Assembly: GCF_020379485.1 (NCBI RefSeq)
Contig: NW_026015129.1
Coordinates: forward strand, 1 to 64,000
Length of the DNA stretch: 64,000 nt
Reading direction: 5' to 3'
Source of the DNA: Brassica napus
Taxonomy: Eukaryota > Streptophyta > Magnoliopsida > Brassicales > Brassicaceae
Below are positions 1 to 11,000 of this stretch, piece after piece. Within the stretch, counting starts at the first letter, position 1. The number at the start of each line of letters is the position of its first letter. The translations under genes were made by a program, and so were the position numbers. The notes under the pieces are model-generated. The model was not told where the DNA came from, searched no databases, and worked only from the letters and a program-made list of their open reading frames with translations.

Positions 1-18
1 AACCTGGCTCTGATACCA
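1..18 (-). other. Primer-binding site of edge copia element
   Basis: Read on the minus strand this is TGGTATCAGAGCCAGGTT, complementary over 18 nt to the 3' end of plant initiator tRNA-Met. It directly abuts the LTR at 19-531, so the element's body lies left of the window on the minus strand. Confidence 0.85.
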
Positions 19-531
19 ATTAGATTTGGTGATTTAAGAGTGATAAGTCTAATATGAGAATTAAAGAGATTGCGAGAGAAGAACAAGAGAGAGACTTAAG
101 AGAGAGAGACACAAAAACTCCATAACTTTTTAATGAGTGAGGTTACATATTTATAAGAGAGCTACAAGGGTTTCCAAAACTCGAAAATGGGCACTATTGA
201 AGCATGTGGAGTCAAATGTTGCTTTAGAGATGGACGGATAAGAGGACTCGCATGCTTCCTCTCCTTACAAGCCTGTCACAGCCTGGCATGCTCTTCCCTT
301 ATCCTCTCAACGTTCTGATCCTTCTCCTCTTGAGTAACTCTTCCGCGTTTACCATTTCACTTGGGCAATGCATGGTAGTTTTGTCGAGGCTTGGATGGTA
401 CGGACTGTACGGCTTGTACGGCCTTGTATGGACGTCCGTACCATACTCTCTCTAAAACTCCACTCTGCCTCATCTCTTCATCTCCTCAACTCCTCTTCTC
501 TTCTCACTTATATGCTTAACTCAACTCAACA
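19..531 (-). repeat. 5' LTR of a minus-strand Ty1/copia element (edge element)
   Basis: The minus-strand reading starts TGTTGAGTTGAG at 531 and ends next to the PBS at 19. The U5-side sequence resembles the LTR at 46317-46806, with similar CT-rich runs and a similar AATCTAAT-like end, but with many differences, so it is a related but distinct family. A cluster of GTACGG/CCGTAC motifs lies at about 398-440. To the right it abuts satellite at 532 (ACGAAGAAG). The target duplication cannot be checked because the left flank is outside the window. Short overlapping reading frames here show no family features and are not called. Confidence 0.8.
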
Positions 532-612
532 ACGAAGAAGCTATCCTATTCCCAAACTGGGAAACTGGAATCACCTGATTAGAAGCGGGATAACTTCTTC
601 ATCCCAACTCCT
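532..612 (+). repeat. Satellite remnant, about half a monomer
   Basis: These 81 bp match the 176-bp satellite from about unit position 42 to 123 (taking AAGCTT as position 1), with small differences such as GCTATCC for GCTGTCC and AGCGGG for AGTGGG. The piece is trapped between two LTRs and ends in CTCCT, the same bases that precede the family A element at 15973. Confidence 0.9.
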
Positions 613-1195
613 GTGATCAGAGTTAAGTATATGAGAAGAGGAGCTAAGGGAGTTGAGGTATTAGAGGAAGGAGAAGTATGGAAGAAGAGGTGAGTTTGAG
701 TTGAGTGATCCGTACAAGGCCTACAGGCCCGTACCATCCGACATAGGACATCAACCAAACTCACCAAGGTTAAACTAAGTTACCAAGGTAAATTAGTGGA
801 GAGGAGGATAAGTTGGAGTGGATAAGACCGCGGAGGAAGAAGAGCTGAGGCGCGGACTGACAGTCTGGCATGGACTGGAAATGGAAGTAAACAGCATCTA
901 TGAGAGATGCTAGATGCCTCAACACTGGAAGAAGCTCATTGGCCGGATTCAAATATAGGCTCCTCCTCCTTTTGACTTCACATGCTTTCCTTATCCTTTG
1001 TAATCGAAAACCCTAAGCTCCCCTTGCTATATATTGTAACCCAAGATTATTAATGAAAGTTAGACAGTTCTAATCACTAAATCTCTCTACACATTTCACA
1101 ATGATTCTCCATTAGTCTCATAATCTCTTACTCTTCTTAATCTATCTCTTATTCTCTTATAAACTCAGATTCTATCTTACATTCTCAAAGTCATA
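613..1195 (+). repeat. 5' LTR, family A (truncated copy)
   Basis: About 583 bp, matching the 590-bp LTR at 15974-16563 throughout. It ends TCATA directly before the PBS. The CCGTAC cluster near 709-750 is degraded relative to the other copy. The CTATATATT at about 1028 is a likely TATA box. Confidence 0.85.
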
Positions 1196-1213
1196 TGGTA
1201 TCAGAGCCAGGTT
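1196..1213 (+). other. Primer-binding site, initiator tRNA-Met
   Basis: TGGTATCAGAGCCAGGTT, immediately after the LTR with no spacer; complementary to the 3' end of initiator tRNA-Met. Confidence 0.9.
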
Positions 1214-1464
1214 GATTTCAATCTGAGTTCTTTGGTGTTTCTCTTAAAGATTCAAACGTGAAGCTTTAAGAGATCAAGTGAGTGTGTTTGGAGTGTTCTT
1301 GAGAGTTTCGACATCACAAAGGGTTCAGCTACTTTGGGAGATCTTTCTGGTTCTTTGGAGGTTCTTTGAAGACACAAGACAAGATACAAGGTGGGGAAGC
1401 TGGTGTGCGAATCTAAGGTCCAAGATCAAGTCTTTTGCAAGCTATTGAAGTGAAGCTGTTGAAG

Positions 1465-2084
1465 ATGGAAAGCGGGATGAAAGATGAAGGTTGCGGTGAC
1501 TTTCAAGGAAGTAGTAACTACCTAGTATGGTCTAGGATGGTGAAGACTGCTGTGGGAAGCAAGGGCTTATGGAAGCACATCACATCTGGTGAGGCTCCTA
1601 AGCTGATTACCCAAGAAGGAGACAAGGAGAGTGTCTCGAGAGTTAAAGCTGAGAAGTGGCAGCAAGAAGACATGATGGTGATGTCAGTTCTTCATGCCTC
1701 GTTAGAGCCAGCTATACTAGATGCTTATAGCTACTGTGAGACAGCCAAGGAGCTGTGGGACACACTGAAGAAGGTGTATGGAAACACTTCCAATCTGAGC
1801 CGGGTGTTTGAGGTAAAGAAGGCAATCAATGGGTTGTCTCAAGAAGACATGGAGTTTACCAAGCACTTGGGAAGGTTCCGGTCACTATGGTCTGAGTTGG
1901 AGATGCTTAGGCCAAGTACACTTGATCCAGAGCTCCTAAATGAGAGGCATGAGCAGGACAAGGTCTTTGGGCTTCTACTCACGCTGATACAAGCTACACT
2001 GGTCTAATCCAGCACATGTTGAGGTCCGAGAAGCTACCTGATCTAGAGGAGGCGTGTGCTCAGATACAAAAGGAGCAAGGCTCC
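1465..2084 (+). pseudogene. Copia gag fragment (family A)
   Basis: Starts at an ATG about 250 bp after the PBS and reads as a copia-type gag (UBN2/retrotran_gag family): an N-terminal segment with NYLVWSRM, then SVLHASLEPAI, ELWDTLKKVYG, a leucine-rich segment, and ELEMLRPSTL. The frame is open to about 2007, then a shift at about 1985 (ACGCTGATAC against ACGCTGAATCC in the other copy) breaks it. The coding remnant continues in another frame to 2084, where the element is cut off and joined to satellite. The zinc knuckle and all pol domains are absent. Gag normally forms the virus-like particle that packages element RNA; this fragment cannot. Confidence 0.85.
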
Positions 2085-5000
2085 ATGAGATTTATTCAAC
2101 TTCCTGGTGATTCTCCAATACTTTATGTATCCAAATCAAGCTTCTTACAAAGTGATTCATCCTGGTTTGATTGGAACGAAGAAGAAGCTGTCCTATTCCC
2201 AAACTGGGAAACTGGAATCACCTGATTAGAAAGTGGGATAACTTCTTCATCCCAACTCCTATGAGATTTATTCAACTTCCTGGTGATTCTCCACCATTTT
2301 ATGTATCCAAATCAAGCTTCTTACAAAGTGATTCATCCTGGTTTGATTGGAACGACGAAGAAGCTGTCCTATTCCCAAACTGGGAAACTGGAATCACCTG
2401 ATTAGAAATCGGGATAACTTCTTCATCCCAACTCCTATGAGATTTATTCAACTTCCTGGTGATTCTCCAACACTTTATGTATCCAAATCAAGCTTCTTAC
2501 AAAGTGATTCATCCTGGCTTGATTGGACGACGACGAAGAAGCTGTCCTATTCCCAAACTGGGAAACTGGAATCACCTGATTAGAAAGTGGGATAACTTCT
2601 TCATCCCAACTCCTATGAGATTTATTCAACTTCCTGGTGTTCTCCAACCATTTATGTATCCAAATCAAGCTTCTGACAAAGTGATTCATCCTGGTTTGAT
2701 TGGAACGACGAAGAAGCTGTCCTATTCCCAAACTGGGAAACTGGAATCACCTGATTAGAAAGTGGGATAACTTCTTCATCCCAACTCCTATGAGATTTAT
2801 TCAACTTCCTGGTGATTCTCCACCACTTTATGTATCCAAATCAAGCTTCTTACAAAGTGATTCATCCTGGTTTGATTGGAACGACGAAGAAGCTGTCCTA
2901 TTCCCAAACTGGGAAACTGGAATCACCTGATTAGAAAGTGGGATAACTTCTTCATCCCAACTCCTATGAGATTTATTCAACTTCCTGGTGATTCTCCAAC
3001 ACTTTATGTATCCAAATCAAGCTTCTTACAAAGTGATTCATCCTGGTTTGATTGGAACGACGAAGAAGCTGTCCTATTCCCAAACTGGGAAACTGGAATC
3101 ACCTGATTAGAAAGTGGGATAACTTTTCATCCCAACTCCTATGAGATTTATTCAACTTCCTGGTGATTCTCCACCATTTTATGTATCCAAATCAAGCTTC
3201 TTACAAAGTGATTCATCCTGGTTTGATTGGAACGACGAAGAAGCTGTCCTATTCCCAAACTGGGAAACTGGAATCACCTGATTAGAAAGTGGGATAACTT
3301 CTTCATCCCAACTCCTATGAGATTTATTCAACTTCCTGGTGATTCTCCAACACTTTATGTATCCAAATCAAGCTTCTTACAAAGTGATTCATCCTGGTTT
3401 GATTGGAACGACGAAGAAGCTGTCCTATTCCCAAACTGGGAAACTGGAATCACCTGATTAGAAAGTGGGATAACTTCTTCATCCCAACTCCTATGAGATT
3501 TATTCAACTTCCTGGTGATTCTCCAACACTTTATGTATCCAAATCAAGCTTCTTACAAAGTGATTCATCCTGGTTTGATTGGAACGACGAAGAAGCTGTC
3601 CTATTCCCAAACTGGGAAACTGGAATCACCTGATTAGAAAGTGGGATAACTTCTTCATCCCAACTCCTATGAGATTTATTCAACTTCCTGGTGATTCTCC
3701 AACACTTTATGTATCCAAATCAAGCTTCTTACAAAGTGATTCATCCTGGTTTGATTGGAACGACGAAGAAGCTGTCCTATTCCCAAACTGGGAAACTGGA
3801 ATCACCTGATTAGAAAGTGGGATAACTTCTTCATCCCAACTCCTATGAGATTTATTCAACTTCCTGGTGTTTCTCCACCATTTTATGTATCCAAATCAAG
3901 CTTCTTACAAAGTGATTCATCCTGGTTTGATTGGAACGACGAAGAAGCTGTCCTATTCCCAAACTGGGAAACTGGAATCACCTGATTAGAAAGTGGGATA
4001 ACTTCTTCATCCCAACTCCTATGAGATTTATTCAACTTCCTGGTGATTCTCCACCACTTTATGTATCCAAATCAAGCTTCTTACAAAGTGATTCATCCTG
4101 GTTTGATTGGAACGACGAAGAAGCTGTCCTATTCCCAAACTGGGAAACTGGAATCACCTGATTAGAAAGTGGGATAACTTCTTCATCCCAACTCCTATGA
4201 GATTTATTCAACTTCCTGGTGATTCTCCAACACTTTATGTATCCAAATCAAGCTTCTTACAAAGTGATTCATCCTGGTTTGATTGGAACGACGAAGAAGC
4301 TGTCCTATTCCCAAACTGGGAAACTGGAATCACCTGATTAGAAAGTGGGATAACTTCACCCCAACTCCTATGAGATTTATTCAACTTCCTGGTGATTCTC
4401 CACCATTTTATGTATCCAAATCAAGCTTCTTACAAAGTGATTCATCCTGGTTTGATTGGAACGACGAAGAAGCTGTCCTATTCCCAAATGGGAAACTGGA
4501 ATCACCTGATTAGAAAGTGGGATAACTTCTTCATCCCAACTCCTATGAGATTTATTCAACTTCCTGGTGATTCTCCAACACTTTATGTATCCAAATCAAG
4601 CTTCTTACAAAGTGATTCATCCTGGTTTGATTGGAACGACGAAGAAGCTGTCCTATTCCCAAACTGGGAAACTGGAATCACCTGATTAGAAAGTGGGATA
4701 ACTTCTTCATCCCAACTCCTATGAGATTTATTCAACTTCCTGGTGATTCTCCAACACTTTATGTATCCAAATCAAGCTTCTTACAAAGTGATTCATCCTG
4801 GTTTGATTGGAACGACGAAGAAGCTGTCCTATTCCCAAACTGGGAAACTGGAATCACCTGATTAGAAAGTGGGATAACTTTTCATCCCAACTCCTATGAG
4901 ATTTATTCAACTTCCTGGTGATTCTCCACCACTTTATGTATCCAAATCAAGCTTCTTACAAAGTGATTCATCCTGGTTTGATTGGAACGACGAAGAAGCT

Positions 5001-8000
5001 GTCCTATTCCCAAACTGGGAAACTGGAATCACCTGATTAGAAAGTGGGATAACTTCTTCATCCCAACTCCTATGAGATTTATTCAACTTCCTGGTGATTC
5101 TCCAACACTTTATGTATCCAAATCAAGCTTCTTACAAAGTGATTCATCCTGGTTTGATTGGAACGACGAAGAAGCTGTCCTATTCCCAAACTGGGAAACT
5201 GGAATCACCTGATTAGAAAGTGGGATAACTTCTTCATCCCAACTCCTATGAGATTTATTCAACTTCCTGGTGATTCTCCACCATTTATGTATCCAAATCA
5301 AGCTTCTTACAAAGTGATTCATCCTGGTTTGATTGGAACGACGAAGAAGCTGTCCTATTCCCAAACTGGGAAACTGGAATCACCTGATTAGAAAGTGGGA
5401 TAACTTCTTCATCCCAACTCCTATGAGATTTATTCAACTTCCTGGTGATTCTCCAACACTTTATGTATCCAAATCAAGCTTCTTACAAAGTGATTCATCC
5501 TGGTTTGATTGGAACGACGAAGAAGCTGTCCTATTCCCAACTGGGAAACTGGAATCACCTGATTAGAAAGTGGGATAACTTCTTCATCCCAACTCCTATG
5601 AGATTTATTCAACTTCCTGGTGATTCTCCACCATTTATGTATCCAAATCAAGCTTCTTACAAAGTGATTCATCCTGGTTTGATTGGAACGACGAAGAAGC
5701 TGTCCTATTCCCAAACTGGGAAACTGGAATCACCTGATTAGAAAGTGGGATAACTTCTTCATCCCAACTCCTATGAGATTTATTCAACTTCCTGGTGATT
5801 CTCCACCACTTTATGTATCCAAATCAAGCTTCTTACAAAGTGATTCATCCTGGTTTGATTGGAACGACGAAGAAGCTGTCCTATTCCCAAACTGGGAAAC
5901 TGGAATCACCTGATTAGAAAGTGGGATAACTTCTTCATCCCAACTCCTATGAGATTTATTCAACTTCCTGGTGATTCTCCAACACTTTATGTATCCAAAT
6001 CAAGCTTCTTACAAAGTGATTCATCCTGGTTTGATTGGAACGACGAAGAAGCTGTCCTATTCCCAAACTGGGAAACTGGAATCACCTGATTAGAAAGTGG
6101 GATAACTTTTCATCCCAACTCCTATGAGATTTATTCAACTTCCTGGTGATTCTCCACCACTTTATGTATCCAAATCAAGCTTCTTACAAAGTGATTCATC
6201 CTGGTTTGATTGGAACGACGAAGAAGCTGTCCTATTCCCAAACTGGGAAACTGGAATCACCTGATTAGAAAGTGGGATAACTTCTTCATCCCAACTCCTA
6301 TGAGATTTATTCAACTTCCTGGTGATTCTCCAACACTTTATGTATCCAAATCAAGCTTCTTACAAAGTGATTCATCCTGGTTTGATTGGAACGACGAAGA
6401 AGCTGTCCTATTCCCAAACTGGGAAACTGGAATCACCTGATTAGAAAGTGGGATAACTTCTTCATCCCAACTCCTATGAGATTTATTCAACTTCCTGGTG
6501 ATTCTCCAACACTTTATGTATCCAAATCAAGCTTCTTACAAAGTGATTCATCCTGGTTTGATTGGAACGACGAAGAAGCTGTCCTATTCCCAAACTGGGA
6601 AACTGGAATCACCTGATTAGAAAGTGGGATAACTTCTTCATCCCAACTCCTATGAGATTTATTCAACTTCCTGGTGATTCTCCAACACTTTATGTATCCA
6701 AATCAAGCTTCTTACAAAGTGATTCATCCTGGTTTGATTGGAACGACGAAGAAGCTGTCCTATTCCCAAACTGGGAAACTGGAATCACCTGATTAGAAAG
6801 TGGGATAACTTCTTCATCCCAACTCCTATGAGATTTATTCAACTTCCTGGTGATTCTCCACCATTTTATGTATCCAAATCAAGCTTCTTACAAAGTGATT
6901 CATCCTGGTTTGATTGGAACGACGAAGAAGCTGTCCTATTCCCAAACTGGGAAACTGGAATCACCTGATTAGAAAGTGGGATAACTTCTTCATCCCAACT
7001 CCTATGAGATTTATTCAACTTCCTGGTGATTCTCCACCACTTTATGTATCCAAATCAAGCTTCTTACAAAGTGATTCATCCTGGTTTGATTGGAACGACG
7101 AAGAAGCTGTCCTATTCCCAAACTGGGAAACTGGAATCACCTGATTAGAAAGTGGGATAACTTCTTCATCCCAACTCCTATGAGATTTATTCAACTTCCT
7201 GGTGATTCTCCAACACTTTATGTATCCAAATCAAGCTTCTTACAAAGTGATTCATCCTGGTTTGATTGGAACGACGAAGAAGCTGTCCTATTCCCAAACT
7301 GGGAAACTGGAATCACCTGATTAGAAAGTGGGATAACTTCTTCATCCCAACTCCTATGAGATTTATTCAACTTCCTAGTGATTCTCCACCATTTATGTAT
7401 CCAAATCAAGCTTCTTACAAAGTGATTCATCCTGGTTTGATTGGAACGACGAAGAAGCTGTCCTATTCCCAAACTGGGAAACTGGAATCACCTGATTAGA
7501 AAGTGGGATAACTTCTTCATCCCAACTCCTATGAGATTTATTCAACTTCCTGGTGATTCTCCAACACTTTATGTATCCAAATCAAGCTTCTTACAAAGTG
7601 ATTCATCCTGGTTTGATTGGAACGACGAAGAAGCTGTCCTATTCCCAAACTGGGAAACTGGAATCACCTGATTAGAAAGTGGGATAACTTCTTCATCCCA
7701 ACTCCTATGAGATTTATTCAACTTCCTGGTGATTCTCCAACACTTTATGTATCCAAATCAAGCTTCTTACAAAGTGATTCATCCTGGTTTGATTGGAACG
7801 ACGAAGAAGCTGTCCTATTCCCAAACTGGGAAACTGGAATCACCTGATTAGAAAGTGGGATAACTTCTTCATCCCAACTCCTATGAGATTTATTCAACTT
7901 CCTGGTGATTCTCCACCACTTTATGTATCCAAATCAAGCTTCTTACAAAGTGATTCATCCTGGTTTGATTGGAACGACGAAGAAGCTGTCCTATTCCCAA

Positions 8001-11000
8001 ACTGGGAAACTGGAATCACCTGATTAGAAAGTGGGATAACTTCTTCATCCCAACTCCTATGAGATTTATTCAACTTCCTGGTGATTCTCCAACACTTTAT
8101 GTATCCAAATCAAGCTTCTTACAAAGTGATTCATCCTGGTTTGATTGGAACGACGAAGAAGCTGTCCTATTCCCAAACTGGGAAACTGGAATCACCTGAT
8201 TAGAAAGTGGGATAACTTCTTCATCCCAACTCCTATGAGATTTATTCAACTTCCTGGTGATTCTCCACCACTTTATGTATCCAAATCAAGCTTCTTACAA
8301 AGTGATTCATCCTGGTTTGATTGGAACGACGAAGAAGCTGTCCTATTCCCAAACTGGGAAACTGGAATCACCTGATTAGAAAGTGGGATAACTTCTTCAT
8401 CCCAACTCCTATGAGATTTATTCAACTTCCTGGTGATTCTCCAACACTTTATGTATCCAAATCAAGCTTCTTACAAAGTGATTCATCCTGGTTTGATTGG
8501 AACGACGAAGAAGCTGTCCTATTCCCAAACTGGGAAACTGGAATCACCTGATTAGAAAGTGGGATAACTTCTTCATCCCAACTCCTATGAGATTTATTCA
8601 ACTTCCTGGTGATTCTCCACCACTTTATGTATCCAAATCAAGCTTCTTACAAAGTGATTCATCCTGGTTTGATTGGAACGACGAAGAAGCTGTCCTATTC
8701 CCAAACTGGGAAACTGGAATCACCTGATTAGAAAGTGGGATAACTTCTTCATCCCAACTCCTATGAGATTTATTCAACTTCCTGGTGATTCTCCACCACT
8801 TTATGTATCCAAATCAAGCTTCTTACAAAGTGATTCATCCTGGTTTGATTGGAACGACGAAGAAGCTGTCCTATTCCCAAACTGGGAAACTGGAATCACC
8901 TGATTAGAAAGTGGGATAACTTCTTCATCCCAACTCCTATGAGATTTATTCAACTTCCTGGTGATTCTCCAACACTTTATGTATCCAAATCAAGCTTCTT
9001 ACAAAGTGATTCATCCTGGTTTGATTGGAACGACGAAGAAGCTGTCCTATTCCCAAACTGGGAAACTGGAATCACCTGATTAGAAAGTGGGATAACTTCT
9101 TCATCCCAACTCCTATGAGATTTATTCAACTTCCTGGTGATTCTCCACCACTTTATGTATCCAAATCAAGCTTCTTACAAAGTGATTCATCCTGGTTTGA
9201 TTGGAACGACGAAGAAGCTGTCCTATTCCCAAACTGGGAAACTGGAATCACCTGATTAGAAAGTGGGATAACTTCTTCATCCCAACTCCTATGAGATTTA
9301 TTCAACTTCCTGGTGATTCTCCAACACTTTATGTATCCAAATCAAGCTTCTTACAAAGTGATTCATCCTGGTTTGATTGGAACGACGAAGAAGCTGTCCT
9401 ATTCCCAAACTGGGAAACTGGAATCACCTGATTAGAAAGTGGGATAACTTCTTCATCCCAACTCCTATGAGATTTATTCAACTTCCTGGTGATTCTCCAA
9501 CACTTTATGTATCCAAATCAAGCTTCTTACAAAGTGATTCATCCTGGTTTGATTGGAACGACGAAGAAGCTGTCCTATTCCCAAACTGGGAAACTGGAAT
9601 CACCTGATTAGAAAGTGGGATAACTTCTTCATCCCAACTCCTATGAGATTTATTCAACTTCCTGGTGATTCTCCAACACTTTATGTATCCAAATCAAGCT
9701 TCTTACAAAGTGATTCATCCTGGTTTGATTGGAACGACGAAGAAGCTGTCCTATTCCCAAACTGGGAAACTGGAATCACCTGATTAGAAAGTGGGATAAC
9801 TTCTTCATCCCAACTCCTATGAGATTTATTCAACTTCCTGGTGATTCTCCACCACTTTATGTATCCAAATCAAGCTTCTTACAAAGTGATTCATCCTGGT
9901 TTGATTGGAACGACGAAGAAGCTGTCCTATTCCCAAACTGGGAAACTGGAATCACCTGATTAGAAAGTGGGATAACTTCTTCATCCCAACTCCTATGAGA
10001 TTTATTCAACTTCCTGGTGATTCTCCACCACTTTATGTATCCAAATCAAGCTTCTTACAAAGTGATTCATCCTGGTTTGATTGGAACGACGAAGAAGCTG
10101 TCCTATTCCCAAACTGGGAAACTGGAATCACCTGATTAGAAAGTGGGATAACTTCTTCATCCCAACTCCTATGAGATTTATTCAACTTCCTGGTGATTCT
10201 CCACACTTTATGTATCCAAATCAAGCTTCTTACAAAGTGATTCATCCTGGTTTGATTGGAACGACGAAGAAGCTGTCCTATTCCCAAACTGGGAAACTGG
10301 AATCACCTGATTAGAAAGTGGGATAACTTCTTCATCCCAACTCCTATGAGATTTATTCAACTTCCTGGTGATTCTCCACCACTTTATGTATCCAAATCAA
10401 GCTTCTTACAAAGTGATTCATCCTGGTTTGATTGGAACGACGAAGAAGCTGTCCTATTCCCAAACTGGGAAACTGGAATCACCTGATTAGAAAGTGGGAT
10501 AACTTCTTCATCCCAACTCCTATGAGATTTATTCAACTTCCTGGTGATTCTCCAACACTTTATGTATCCAAATCAAGCTTCTTACAAAGTGATTCATCCT
10601 GGTTTGATTGGAACGACGAAGAAGCTGTCCTATTCCCAAACTGGGAAACTGGAATCACCTGATTAGAAAGTGGGATAACTTCTTCATCCCAACTCCTATG
10701 AGATTTATTCAACTTCCTGGTGATTCTCCAACACTTTATGTATCCAAATCAAGCTTCTTACAAAGTGATTCATCCTGGTTTGATTGGAACGACGAAGAAG
10801 CTGTCCTATTCCCAAACTGGGAAACTGGAATCACCTGATTAGAAAGTGGGATAACTTCTTCATCCCAACTCCTATGAGATTTATTCAACTTCCTGGTGAT
10901 TCTCCACCACTTTATGTATCCAAATCAAGCTTCTTACAAAGTGATTCATCCTGGTTTGATTGGAACGACGAAGAAGAAGCTGTCCTATTCCCAAACTGGG

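Larger units (their letters stand above)
613..2084 (+). mobile_element. Internally deleted Ty1/copia element, family A
   Basis: Contains a 5' LTR (613-1195), PBS and the first ~620 bp of gag, all closely matching 15974-17453. Everything after gag, including pol and the 3' LTR, is missing. The right junction (2081-2090) goes from gag GGCTCC directly to satellite ATGAGATTT, which is the base that follows the CTCCT target site in the monomer. The simplest reading is a deletion from gag to the right flank through the CTCC shared by both sides. The first bases of the LTR read GTGATCAG instead of TGTTGATCAG. Many single-base losses in homopolymers compared with the second copy may be decay or consensus errors. 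Confidence 0.85.

Noticed and set aside
1..18. A tRNA gene fragment.
   Set aside because: It matches only the 3' 18 nt of initiator tRNA-Met and abuts LTRs each time; it is the primer-binding site.
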